A program made the translations under genes and the position numbers. Positions 36,066 through 47,261 of a DNA stretch of 64,000 nt are shown here, piece by piece; position 1 is the stretch's first letter; the number at the start of each line of letters is the position of its first letter. Origin of the DNA: Cristatella mucedo (lineage: Eukaryota; Bryozoa; Phylactolaemata; Cristatellidae); contig WPIO01000034.1 of the NCBI GenBank assembly GCA_009760855.2, positions 3,381,001 to 3,445,000 on the forward strand, written 5' to 3'. The notes beneath the pieces were generated by a model. That model had not been told where the DNA came from. It ran no database searches and saw only the letters and a list, made by a program, of their open reading frames with translations.

Positions 36066-37435
36066 GAATTCTTGGATGCGCCAAGTATGTCATTCTCTCA
36101 CAAAGTGCATTTCAACGGCACTCCTTCAAGAATAATCCAGGTTTGAGACATCCGAATTTTTGCATAGGCAGCCATAAGCAATGGCATGGTTTCAGACTTC
36201 GCTGGAAAAAAATAAGTAGGGTAGTTGGAACAAACCAGCCAATTATGTTTCCTGATGAAAAGAAAAGAGCTTCGGAACGTTATAAGACTCTACGTTACGT
36301 CGTGGCAAACGTGAAACGCCGAAACCGTGGTGATGGATGGGCAGGTATTAAAAGGCAGTAGCTCCGGCCTTTACTCCGGCTCGCACTGCTCTACAATTAA
36401 CTGCCTGCTGAACGACGGCTTTGGTACTCGTGGCCAAAAAACGACCAGGAGTACGACCGGCTTGCAATCCCAGTAAGGATAGAAAACTGTCACCGCCGTG
36501 CTTTGCATGGACTTACGAAGACTAGCTGACTCACCCCAGCAGCTGCTTCACGGGCTATTGGCAGCAGATGCTTTTGCTCAGTAGGTCCCAACTGGGAAGT
36601 TCCCTGTCCCCCCCACCCCCACACCATACTGATGTACTGATGATACCTTCCCTCGTGCAGACACTCGTGGAGCACTTCCTCTTCCGCAGCTGCCTGCTGC
36701 TGCTGCTGCTGCTGCTACTTATTGGCACGTTATGTCCTTGACTGTCCCCTTGACTTTGAGCCGTGCTGTTTGCTTGTCCTTTTCGTGGTGAGAGGCAGGT
36801 CGCGTGTGAAGGCCTCCCTGTGTGCCCACCGAGATCTGCACCTGGCACTGAGTGGGCAAACTATACATTATACGCTGGATGCCCAGCTGGATGCAGCGCT
36901 CAAGGCACTGCTACAAAGCTACAGACACAGACTACAGCCTCTGTAACTGGACGGAAGCTGCGTGCACGTAGGGATCTGCTGCGTGAGTGGACTAGCGGGG
37001 TTGGATGGACTGGGAGAGCTCCTTCGGGCTACATAGGCCGGCCATGCTTGGTTCAGGAATGCCAGTGAACTACCAGCTAAAAGCCTCCAAGGCTTCCCTG
37101 CTTCCCCTGCTACATTTGATACGCAAGCTAACGCCCAAGCTGGCATTTATCATCAGCAGAGCTATGCAGCTATGGGTCAAGTTTCAATCAGAGGTATGTC
37201 TCGAGACATTCAGGTTGGTGAGCACGGACTATGTGAAACAGTGTTGATGAGAAATGCTAATACTGAAAGCTAGCAAGACAAAGCATGCCGGAGTCCGGTT
37301 AATTAGCTATGTAAGCTCACAGCCCATTCAGTAGTTGCAAAACTCTCATTCGCACAATGAAAAAGATTGGGCTCCATCTGGCAAGTACATGGATGGCGGT
37401 ATATCCGAGGAGAAATGCCGAGCTCAAGCACGATG
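36066..37435. other. Unrecognised 1.4-kb segment
   Basis: Several moderate open frames on the + strand (for example 36143-36361, basic, with RWKKISRVVGTNQPIMFPDE; and 36763-37068) look less repetitive than elsewhere, but I cannot match them to a family. A (CTG)n run lies at 36692-36716. It could be a decayed transposon or an old pseudogene; there is no firm evidence for either. Confidence 0.3.
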
Positions 37436-37484
37436 CTTCACCGAGTTAGCGGTGCTTCCGGTGTATAACGACCTCCTTCAGAAT

Positions 37485-37628
37485 CTTAGCTGATTTAACA
37501 GCCTCATTTGTACAGTGACAGGAGAACCTAAACGGATAACACCACCGCTTGCAGTTGGCAATAAAAGGTCGTCCAACTGCGTGATTCGAACCTGCGATCT
37601 CAGTCCTCAAGAGAGACAGCACCTTGCA
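37485..37628 (-). mobile_element. SINE-1 copy i, left arm of an inverted pair
   Basis: Reads from the 3' end (CTTAGCTGATTTAACAGCCT) to the B box (GATTCGAACC) on the minus strand. The head then breaks off at about 37628 and the same family begins in the opposite orientation. Confidence 0.8.
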
Positions 37629-37790
37629 CACTAGGTAAGGCGGTTGCTTTTCACGACCTTGGTTCCGAGGTCGTCAAATCTGCTGTGAGCGATTCCTTAT
37701 TAACTCTGCAAGCGTTCGTTGTAGCCGCAAAGGCTCTTCTGTCGCCTTACAAAAGAGGTTGTTAAATCAGCTAGTATTTTGTTTTTACCT
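37629..37790 (+). mobile_element. SINE-1 copy j, right arm of an inverted pair
   Basis: Starts in the head at CACACTAGGTAAGGCGGTTG and ends with TGTTAAATCAGCTAGTATTT plus a T-run. Its B box is disrupted (GGTCGTCAAATCTGC). The flanking LINE sequence is repeated on both sides (ACGACC...CAGAAT), so the pair probably inserted as one unit. Confidence 0.8.
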
Positions 37791-38937
37791 CCCGGGCTAT
37801 CACGACCCAGAATGCAGATTTAGGTAGAGTCTCTCAGTATGTTTTGCTCAATCTTTTGGCAGCTTTTGATACTATCTATCACCAAGCCCTTGCCGAGCGC
37901 CTCCCATCTCGCCTGGGCATCACTGGCACAATACTACGATGATTTAGGTCTTACCTCAGTGGAAGATTTCGGAGCATTGATGCGAAGGAACAAAGATCAT
38001 CTGAGGCGCCTCTGAAATATGAGGTGCCTCAGGGCACCGTGCTCGGTCCCGTTCTGTTCACGGTTAATACTCTCCCTCTTGCCGATGTGATTGTCAAGTA
38101 CAATGTAGACTTTCACTTCTTTGCAGATGACATTCAGCTGTACTTTAACTTTGATCTCTCCCGCCTTCCAGCATGTCGAATTCTCTCTCGACTCCCTTGC
38201 TGCATCTGTTGAGGAAATCCGCACACGTGGATGACAGAAAACTTTCTTAAATGGAATTACGATAAAACCAACTTACCAGTTCCGAGAAAACCAAGTGTGA
38301 TCCAGAAATTAAAACACTTGACCCTCAAAATCGGCTCCTCCAGCATATTTCCTGTTGCATCTGCACTAAATCTAGATGTCCTGTTCCAAAGTGACCTTTC
38401 ATTAGACAATAAAATCAACTCTACAATCAAGTCTGTCTCCTTTCAGCTACATAATATTGCTAAAACTCGGGTTAGCTTAGCGATGCATACTAAATCTAAA
38501 TTGATCCATGGTATTTGTGACATCCTATCTCGACTTCTGTAGCTGACTGCATGCTAAAGGCATGTGCAACCAGGCGCTTACAGCTGGTGAAAAACTTTTA
38601 AGTTAGGCTTGTCTGTCGTGAACGTCGCTGTTGCCACATTACTTCTCGCCGATCTGAACTGACTCCCAGTCAAGCAGTGCATTATTTTCAAAGTTTTGTC
38701 ACTCACTTTTAAGTCCCTTTATTTTTTGGCTCCAGCCTACGTATCAGATCTCCTTCATCACCAGGCTTAACATCGTACCACGTACTTTTCTGAATCCAAT
38801 CGTTTAGCTACACCTCATACGAACTTCAAATCCTTTGGAGACTTTTTCTTTAGTTCGTATGCTCACAAAAGCCTGGAACTCACTCCTGACTGACGTCATG
38901 ACATCCCCTGACTAAAAAACATTAAGAAAGAAGCTAA

Positions 38938-40815
38938 AATAATAATAGAAATAATAATGCACTTGGTTAAGTGCCCTCAGAGAACACAATCTCTTGCTGT
39001 GCGCTTTACATTTGCTGCAAAGGGAAATGCAATTGAATGGTTAGTAATATCATGCTTGATAAGCAAACAACATGAATAACATGGTTAGGGGTGACATGCA
39101 CAGGGTCAGCATGCAAATGTGGTTAGTGGCAGCATGCACAGTGTCAGCACGCATAAGCACATCAAGGACGAATCACAGGGACCCACTAAATGCTGTCACA
39201 AATAGGTGTGTTTTTCTTTTTAAATGTGGTCAAGTCAGGGGATGTTCTGACGCAAGTCGGGAGTAAGTTCCAGGCTTTGGGAGCATACGAACTAAATGCA
39301 CGGTCTCCAAAGGATTCGAGGTTTGCACGAGGTATCGGTAGACTGTTGGATTCCAAAAAGCGGGTGGTATGATGCTTGGCCTGGTGGGGGAGTAGATCTG
39401 AGAAATATGCTGGAGCCAAAGAATGAAGGGGCCTAAAAGTGAGCGACAAAACCTTGAAGTCGATCCGTTGTTTGACTGGTAGCCAGTGCAGGTCGGCGAG
39501 AAGTGAGTAATGTGGCAACTGCGACGCTCACGACAGACAAGCCTAGCTGCAGAGTTTTGCACCAGCTGCAATCGCCTGATCGCACATGCTGGTAGGCCAG
39601 CGAGCAGTGAGTTGCAGAAGTCGAGACGGGATGTCACGAATGCATGGACCAACTTGGACGTGGTATGCTTATCTAAACAAACCCGAATTTTAGCAATGTT
39701 ATGTAGCTGAAAGTAGGCAGATTTGACTGTGGAGCTGACGTGGTCGTCTAACGAGAGGTCACTATGGAACATGAACCTAGATTTCGAGCTGATTCAACAG
39801 GAGATATGCTTGCAGAGCCAATTTTGAGCGTCAGCCTCTCCAATTTCTGAATCACACTGGGTTCGCCCATAACTAGTAAGTTAAGTTAGTTTTATCATCG
39901 TTTAGTTTTAGAAAATTTGCTGCCATCCGTGTGCGGATGTCATCAATACATGCAGCAAGTGAGTTGAGAGAATTTGAGGTGCTCGAAGGCTGGGAGGGAT
40001 CAAAGCAAAGGTACATCCGCATAGAAGTGAAAGCCTAGATTGTGCTTGGCAATCACAGCAGCAAGAGGGAGAGTATAAAACAACCATGAAAAGAACCGGA
40101 CCTAGCACGGAGCCCTGAGGTACCCCATATTTCAGAGGCACCTCAGATGATCTTTGTCCATTCACGTCAATACTCTGGAGTCTCCCACTGAGATAGAACG
40201 TGAACCATTGCAGAGCAGTGCTAGTGATGCCCAGGCGAGATGAGAAGCGCTCTAGAAGAACTTAGTGATTGATAGTATCAAAAGCTACCGTAAGATCGAG
40301 CAAAACAAGCAGAGACACTCTACCCATGTCTGCATTCCAAAGTAGGTCGTTGTATACCCTAAGCAATGCTGACTCTATGGAGTGATTAGCTCTAAAGCCA
40401 GACAGGAACTTACTAGCAAGGTGTGAAAGTTTGATATATGAGTTCAGCTGGTCCGCCACGACCCGTTCCAGTGTCTTTGATAGGAATGGTAGAAGGGAGA
40501 CTGGGCGGTAGTTGCTCAAGTTCTCTTGGTCTAGTGTCGCTTTCTTGAGAAGTGACCTGACTACAACTTTTTTGAAAGGTGCTGGGACATGATCTGAGGC
40601 TTATGACATATTAATTATGTTAGTTATGCATGGCAGCAGCAGATCAATGCAGCGTAGGAGCAGGACCGTGGGAATAGGGTCCAGAGGACTTGTTGTCTTC
40701 TTTGATTGCGATAAGAACTTTAGGACTAGATCACTAGTGACCTGCTTAAATGCAGACATTGAGGTGCAGCCAGGAATCGGGGAACAGCATTCTAGTGGGG
40801 ATGTTGTCATCGCAG
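38938..40815 (-). mobile_element. LINE-A copy 12, most complete RT-to-tail copy
   Basis: On the minus strand: SQSKKTTSPLDPIPTVLLLR, then MSNYRPVSLLPFLSKTLERV, VADQLNSYIKLSHLASKFLS, GFRANHSIESALLRVYNDLL, motif A VLLDLTVAFDTINH and motif B YGVPQGSVLGPVLF. Motif C reads FHFYADVPLL, so the second catalytic aspartate is lost, probably with a deletion. The C-terminus (NSAARLVCRERRSCHIT, PKAWNLLPTCVRTSPDLTTF) and the full 3' UTR with hairpin and tail at 38947-39010 follow. The N-terminal endonuclease is absent. Confidence 0.9.
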
Positions 40816-40821
40816 GGAAAA

Positions 40822-41097
40822 TGCATCATACATTAGCACAGCGCCCTCAGAGAACTCAATCTCTTTCTAAGCACTTTACATTTGCTGCCAAGGAAGCATA
40901 ATCGAATGGTTATCGTGATGTGATAGCACGGTCAATGTCAACAACAAGCATAACATGGTTATAGGTCACATGTACAGGGTCAGCATGTAAACAGGGTTAG
41001 TGGCAGCATGCATAAGCATGCAAAGGACGAATCATATGGACCTACTAAATGCTGTGATAAATATATGCACTTTTAGCTTCTTTTTAATTTTTGTTAA
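40822..41097 (-). mobile_element. LINE-A copy 13, 3' UTR
   Basis: Hairpin (CCCTCAGAGAACTCAATCTC) and 3' UTR up to the end of the ORF (AAAAAGAAGC in reverse). It lies directly upstream of copy 12 in the same orientation, so one of the two inserted beside the other. Confidence 0.83.
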
Positions 41098-41949
41098 GTT
41101 ACAAAGGTTAAATTTTATTTAAAGTAAAAATAAATTGAAAGTAATCAGATTCAAAAGACTTATTTTTTATCAAGTAGTAAATGAGCCTAAACGGCCTGTC
41201 ACTCTCTCTCTCTCTCTCTTTCTTTCTCTCTCTCTCTCTCTCTCTTTTAACTGACAATAAATAGTTATCTGCTTCAGAACTCGAACCCATAGTCTGAGTC
41301 ACAAAGTACGAGTACTTTATTCCGGTGTTACTTAGGGCCCCTGCAGATACACTCTAGGCCTGTCACAGAATGTGGAATGCAACTGGCTCTTAGCCAAGTA
41401 GACAGGTTCTCGCAGTTCATGTGAACCTTGAGTTTCGTGGGCTCGAGTGCCGGAGAATAGAAATTAATTTTTTTTAGGGCCTGCTGCAAGTAAGTTAAAG
41501 TTGTTCTTCTGCCAATCTTCAACCGCTATTGAAATGAGACTCTTGAAATCAGCCTTTACTTGTCATACCGCATCTACCGAAATGGTTGCCAGCTGGTCTT
41601 TACTTACTTCTCTTAGATTAAGCAAGTAAGTAAAAATTAACTTCTGCTTCCCGTTCACCCATTTCTATTTTCATTTTCAATTTTCATTATCTAACCATTT
41701 CGCAGTTTTCCTGAAAATCGAAGTTATTACGAGCATTTAACTTGGAAACTGATTTTCTTTTGTATTCAATGCTGATCTGTTTGATTTGTCTGTTATAGCG
41801 AGTAAAGAAATTTCATCTTTATGGTCAGTAACAGCTTGCCGTTCGCGCCTGCCGTACAATTGTCATTTACTTTGCGCGTGCCATTTTATCGTTAAGTGCT
41901 TCTGCTCCTGAGCCTTTTAATATTAAAGCTTTACTGCAACTGCAGCTGC
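41098..41949. other. AT-rich spacer, no gene seen
   Basis: A short CT tract lies at about 41203-41245. No recognisable coding sequence. Confidence 0.4.
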
Positions 41950-42667
41950 AACTCACTGCTTACTCTGCAACTCACTGCTTACTGGCCTACCAGCATGTGC
42001 GACCAGACGATTGCAGCTGGTGCAAAACTCGGCAGCTAGACTTGTCTGTCGTGAGCTTCGCAGTTGCCACATAACTCCACTTTACTCCACTTCTCGCCGA
42101 CCTGCACTGGCTACCAGTCAAGCAACGGATTGACTTCAAGGTTTTGTCGCTCACTTTTAGGTCCCATCATTCTATGGCTCGAGCCTATCTTTCAGATATA
42201 CTACCCCATCAGGCCAAGCATCGTACTACCCGCTTTTCGGAATCCAACAGTCTAGAAATACCTCGTACAAACCTTAAATCCTTTGGAGACCGTGCATTTA
42301 GTTCGTACGCTCCCACAGCCTGGAACTAACTCCCTCCTGACCTGCGTCAGAACATCCCCTGACCTGACCACATTTAAAAGGAACCTAAAAACACCTATTT
42401 AGGACAGCATTTAGCGGGTCCCTGTGATTCGTCCTTGATGTGCTTATGCGAGCTGACACTGCGCATGCTGCCACTAACCACATTTGCATGCTGACCCTGT
42501 GCATGTCACCCCTAACCATATTATTCATTTTGCTTGTTTTTAATCATGATTTTACTTACCATTCAATTGCATTTCACTTTGCAGCAAATGTAAAGCGCCT
42601 AGAGAGAGATTAAGTTCTCCGAGGGCGCTTTATCAAGTGAATTATTATTATTATTATTATTATTATA
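41950..42667 (+). mobile_element. LINE-A copy 14, C-terminus with well-preserved 3' end
   Basis: Reads through LVQNSAARLVCRELRSCHIT-like sequence, the LADLHWLPVKQRIDFKVLS region (one 12-bp duplication, CTCCACTTTACTCCACTTCT), and SFGDRAFSSYAPTAWN. The 3' UTR, hairpin (AAAGCGCCTAGAGAGAGATT ... GAGGGCGCTTTATCAAGTG) and a clean (ATT)n tail at about 42640-42665 follow. Confidence 0.88.
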
Positions 42668-42756
42668 TTACTGACTGCCAGCAACCGCACTGTTCGGTAC
42701 GATTTTCCGTACCTTAATATTTCACTTTCGTTCAAAAAAATTTGGACGAAACTGCG

Positions 42757-44559
42757 ACCTCTGCCTCTGCCTCTGCTTCTGCCTCTGCTTCTGCCTCTGC
42801 CTCTGCCTCTGCTTCTGCCTCTGCCTCTGCTTCTGCCTCTGCCTCTGCTTCTGCTTCTGCTACTGCTTCTGCTTCTGCCTCTGCCTCTGCTTCTGCTTCT
42901 GCCTCTGCCTCTGCTTCTGCTTCTGCCTCTGCCTCTGCTTCTGCTTCTGCCTCTGCTTCTGCCTCTGCCTCTGCCTCTGCTTCTGCTTCTGCTTCTGCTT
43001 CTGCTTCTGCCTCTGCTTCTGCTTCTGCTTCTGCCTCTGCTTCTGCTTCTGCTTCTGCCTCTGCTTCTGCCTCTGCTTCTGCTTCTGCCTCTGCTTCTGC
43101 TTCTGCTTCTGCCTCTGCTTCTGCCTCTGCCTCTGCTTCTGCCTCTGCTTCTGCCTCTGCTTCTGCCTCTGCTTCTGCTTCTGCCTCTGCTTCTGCTTCT
43201 GCCTCTGCCTCTGCCTCTGCTTCTGCCTCTGCCTCTGCTTCTGCTTCTGCCTCTGCCTCTGCCTCTGCTTCTGCCTCTGCTTCTGCTTCTGCTTCTGCTT
43301 CTGCTTCTGCCTCTGCTTCTGCTTCTGCTTCTGCTTCTGCCTCTGCCTCTGCTTCTGCCTCTGCCTCTGCCTCTGCCTCTGCTTCTGCTTCTGCTTCTGC
43401 CTCTGCTTCTGCCTCTGCCTCTGCCTCTGCCTCTGCCTCTGCTTCTGCCTCTGCTTCTGCCTCTGCCTCTGCCTCTGCTTCTGCCTCTGCCTCTGCCTCT
43501 GCTTCTGCTTCTGCTTCTGCCTCTGCTTCTGCCTCTGCCTCTGCCTCTGCTTCTGCTTCTGCTTCTGCTTCTGCTTCTGCTTCTGCCTCTGCTTCTGCTT
43601 CTGCTTCTGCCTCTGCTTCTGCTTCTGCTTCTGCCTCTGCTTCTGCCTCTGCTTCTGCTTCTGCCTCTGCTTCTGCTTCTGCTTCTGCCTCTGCTTCTGC
43701 CTCTGCCTCTGCTTCTGCCTCTGCTTCTGCCTCTGCTTCTGCTTCTGCTTCTGCCTCTGCTTCTGCTTCTGCTTCTGCCTCTGCTTCTGCCTCTGCCTCT
43801 GCTTCTGCCTCTGCTTCTGCTTCTGCCTCTGCTTCTGCCTCTGCTTCTGCCTCTGCTTCTGCCTCTGCTTCTGCTTCTGCTTCTGCTTCTGCTTCTGCTT
43901 CTGCCTCTGCTTCTGCTTCTGCCTCTGCTTCTGCCTCTGCTTCTGCCTCTGCTTCTGCCTCTGCTTCTGCCTCTGCCTCCGCTTCTGCCTCCGCTTCTGC
44001 CTCTGCTTCTGCCTCTGCTTCAGCTTCTGCTTCTGCTTCTGCTTCTGCCTCTGCTTCTGCTCCTGCTTCTGCTTCTGCTTCTGCCTCTGCCTCTGCTTCT
44101 GCCTCTGCCTCAGCTTCTGCTTCTGCCTCTGCCTCTGCTTCTGCTTCTGCCTCTGCTTCTGCCTCTGCTTCTGCCTCTGCTTCTGCCTCTGCTTCTGCTT
44201 CTGCCTCTGCTTCTGCCTCTGCTTCTGCTTCTGCTTCTGCCTCTGCTTCTGCCTCTGCCTCTGCTTCTGCCTCTGCTTCTGCTTCTGCTTCTGCTTCTGC
44301 CTCTGCTTCTGCCTCTGCTTCTGCCTCTGCTTCTGCCTCTGCTTCTGCTTCTGCTTCTGCCTCTGCTTCTGCTTCTGCTTCTGCTTCTGCCTCTGCTTCT
44401 GCTTCTGCTCCTGCTTCTGCTTCTGCTTCTGCCTCTGCTTCTGCTTCTGCCTCTGCTTCTGCCTCTGCTTCTGCCTCTGCTTCTGCCTCTGCTTCTGCCT
44501 CTGCTTCTGCCTCTGCTTCTGCTTCTGCTTCTGCCTCTGCTTCTGCCTCTGCTTCTGCA
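42757..44559 (+). repeat. 1.8-kb hexanucleotide array (GCYTCT)n, about 300 copies
   Basis: Nearly every unit is GCCTCT or GCTTCT. Exceptions are few: GCTACT near 42860, GCCTCC near 43975 and 43987, GCTTCA near 44017, GCTCCT near 44059 and 44407, GCCTCA near 44107. No stop occurs on either strand in the array, so open frames of over 560 residues exist: (Ser-Ala)n on the plus strand, (Ala-Glu)n and (Lys/Arg-Gln)n on the minus strand. No start context, splice sites or flanking domain supports a protein. I treat it as a satellite-like array. Confidence 0.95.
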
Positions 44560-46194
44560 AGGGTTGGTAAATTGGGCATTTCCTGCGGGTCGCAGGCTCA
44601 GGAGGATCAAAGATGGGTAAGTATCCCTATTCAGGCATATCCCGCAGTGCTTCGAGCCATTTGGAGCACGCCTCCTCAGAAACTTTTCTGTGATTCAATT
44701 TAGCTTAGTCACCAGACCATCTATAATCCCACTCCAAAGGTAGGTCCACGGAACATGCGCTCGATGCGGTCGCCTCTACTAGTAAGTGAATCAACTCATG
44801 ACGGACGACCCTCTTGATCTGTTTACCCTGACAGAAACCTGATATAAATCTTATTTCGATAATATGATCATGAAGTTGTTTCCTTCTCGTACATGGTAAA
44901 TTTTTCAACATTCATTTCATCAGCCCAAACGTTGCCCATATGCGGAACTTAGCGTGATTTCGACTCTTCAATTATTTAATATAGTTTACTAGTGTTGTTT
45001 TTGAGTCACGCAAAAAACAGGTAAAGTGTGCATGTACCTGCTTATACTATGCCTGCTGCTTACAGATGTTACTACCATTCATTTGGTGATGTTTTCTATA
45101 CAGCATCTGTCAAGTGCCTAGAAAGAGATTCAGTTCTTCGAAGGTGCTATACAAAGGTATGTCATGTCTCACTTGTGGCTTGTGATCCCAAGCGCGAGTT
45201 TTATTGTCACACTTTCAAAGCCGTTACATGAGGAGGGTAGAGGGGGGAGTGATAACTGCTTGACAACTACTAGGTTTTGGCGTTTCACCCTAGCACTAGA
45301 GGTAGAGCGTGCCGTGTGGGTTGAAGCAATGCACGAAATACCGGAGATGATATCCTTATCCCTATCTCTTCGTTTGGACAAACCGGAGGAATTTCATCCG
45401 GCGCCATTTCTCTCGTGGCCTAAGCGCTCGCCACTCACAGCCAAGGTCACACTCTCGAGTAGATATTATCCAGCCCATCTGACAGCACGCGGGTCTCTTT
45501 CTCGCCGCAGCGTGTCTTCTTCTACGTTACAAAAAATCCGCCGGTAATCGCTACACCTTATGAACCTTGACATTGAAGCTGCAAGCAAGAATATCTTCTT
45601 CGCCTATCCAACCCAGTCCTCCATCCGACTCGCCCTCACGGCTCCATCCGACTTGCCCTCATTGGTGGAGTGCTACAGCACGACTTGTCCTCATTGGTTG
45701 ACTCCGGTACCGCACGTCGTTCTGGCTGAGTATTCTCTGAGCATTGCGCAGGCACTCGTGCGGACGGCCTATCGTTGACTGCGGGCGTTCAATTAGCTAG
45801 GATTACCGAGCTTGAGAAAGCCTTCAGCAAGCACCGCACGATAAGTGCGGTGCTCTCGACCGGCGCCCGCAAGATAAGTGCGGCCGCTGTCGGTCAAACC
45901 GTCGCTCGTCCTGCCGTCTGGCCAAATGTGACTTCTTTCTCTAAGAACGTTGTGGAATCGTAGACGAAACGAAATGCAGGCATGCTGATATCGACAATCA
46001 ACTATGTCAATAGCGGGTCGCAGGTCAGCCCCACGCCTGGCGATCCTGCGCCGTGCCCGGCCACTTTGCACTATACCTTGGCAGCTTGCACCATACCTGG
46101 CGATCCTGCACATCTGCGATACCTGCCGATGCTTCCTGCTTATTCCGAGGTTGCTGCTTTTCTAGCTTCCTGTATGGCAGCAACGTAAGTGAGG
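44560..46194. other. Spacer, no gene recognised
   Basis: Contains a LINE-A tail (45028-45160) and a perfect 10-bp hairpin stem at 45830-45854 (AGCACCGCAC / GTGCGGTGCT, loop GATAA). Otherwise unassigned. Confidence 0.4.
45028..45160 (+). mobile_element. LINE-A 3' tail fragment (copy 15)
   Basis: 3' UTR of the GCATCTGTCAAGTGCCTAG subfamily followed by the hairpin, AAAGAGATTCAGTTCTTCGA AGGTGC (in two parts). Confidence 0.8.
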
Positions 46195-46915
46195 CAAGAG
46201 AGTCCATCCCGTCTCGACTTCTGTGGCTCACTGCTCGCTGGTCTACCGGCCTTTGAAATCTGGCGCGTACAGTCGGTGCAAAACCTTACAGCTGGGCTTG
46301 TCTGTCGGGAGAGGAACAGTTTCCACACCGCACCACTTCTCGTCGACCTGCACTGGCTCACAGTCGAGCAGTGCACCGGCTTCAAGGTTATGTCACTCGC
46401 TTTCAGGACTCTCCATTCTCTGGCTCCAGGCTACCTGTCGGATCTACTCCCCCACTAGGCTAGGTACCGTACCGCCTGCCTTTCTGAATCAAATCGATTA
46501 CCTACACCTCAAGTCAAACCTCGCGAACCTCAAATCCTTTGGAGACCGTATCTTTAGTTCGTATGCTCCCAAATCCTAGAACTCACTGTCCCGACTGCTG
46601 ACGTCACGACATCCGCTGACTCGACACGATATTTAAAGGGAAGCTAAAAGGTATCCGTTTATCGCTGCATTTAGTGGCTCCGCGTGACTCGCTCTTTGCG
46701 CATGCTGTACGCATGCTGACACTGTGCGTATGCTGCCACTAACCATCTTTGCATGCTGACCACGTGCATGTAACCTCTAATCATTTTATGATTGTCGACA
46801 TTGAGTATGCAACTACTAACCATTCAAGCATGTTTACTTTAAAGCATGTGTACAGTTCCTAGACAGAGATTAAGTTCTCTGATGGTGCTATACAAGTTAT
46901 TTGTTTTACTATTAA
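46195..46915 (+). mobile_element. LINE-A copy 16, C-terminus and 3' end
   Basis: Reads SRLDFCGSLLAGLPAFEIWR, VDLHWLTVEQCTGFKVMSLA and FRTLHSLAPGYLSDLLPH, then the ORF end and a 3' UTR finishing with a diverged hairpin (TCCTAGACAGAGATTAAGTT ... GATGGTGCTATACAA). Confidence 0.85.
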
Positions 46916-47253
46916 TTTCATGATTACTAGAGTTCACTGCTTTTGGAGTCGTTTCGCTGAGTCATCGTAGAATTACACGGCACTTCCGGAATATTGTATC
47001 GACCAACTTGTATCGGTATTGCTCGCCATCTTGCATCTTGCTGCGTAACGTAAGAGCGCGACGTGTGACGAACGGACATTCTCGCTTTCATTAATAGGGC
47101 TCTCCAAGGTGCATCCTCTCTGGTCTCTTCAAGCTTCATTCGTTGCTCGACTTCACTGTCCACTTTGTCAAGCCTGCTCCTCTGCTTTCCTCCCCCCCTC
47201 CCCGCTGACCTCGTCTCCAAGTTTAATCAAACAGCCTAAGAAGACCGCTAGCT
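46916..47253. other. Spacer, no gene seen
   Basis: Nothing recognised between the end of LINE-A copy 16 and the target duplication of the following element. Confidence 0.4.
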
Positions 47254-47261
47254 CTCTCTAG
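47254..47261. repeat. Left 8-bp target site duplication (CTCTCTAG)
   Basis: Identical to 47778-47785 on the other side of the element. Confidence 0.75.

Larger units (their letters stand above)
37436..38935 (+). mobile_element. LINE-A copy 11, RT domain with FADD motif, split by a SINE-1 pair
   Basis: The RT reading starts at VYNDLLQN, is interrupted at 37485-37790, then continues NADLGRVSQYVLLNLLAAFD (motif A region), LGITGTILR*F, motif B (VPQGTVLGPVLF) and motif C FFADDIQLYF at about 38117-38146, in which both catalytic aspartates remain (38126-38131). The C-terminal part is present but full of stops. It ends abruptly at 38935 where LINE-A copy 12 begins in the opposite orientation. Confidence 0.86.

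Noticed and set aside
42742-44703. Open frame of 653 residues (Ser-Ala)n, and 615 residues (Ala-Glu)n on the other strand
   Set aside because: Entirely produced by a six-base repeat without stop codons; no start context, domain, or splice support.
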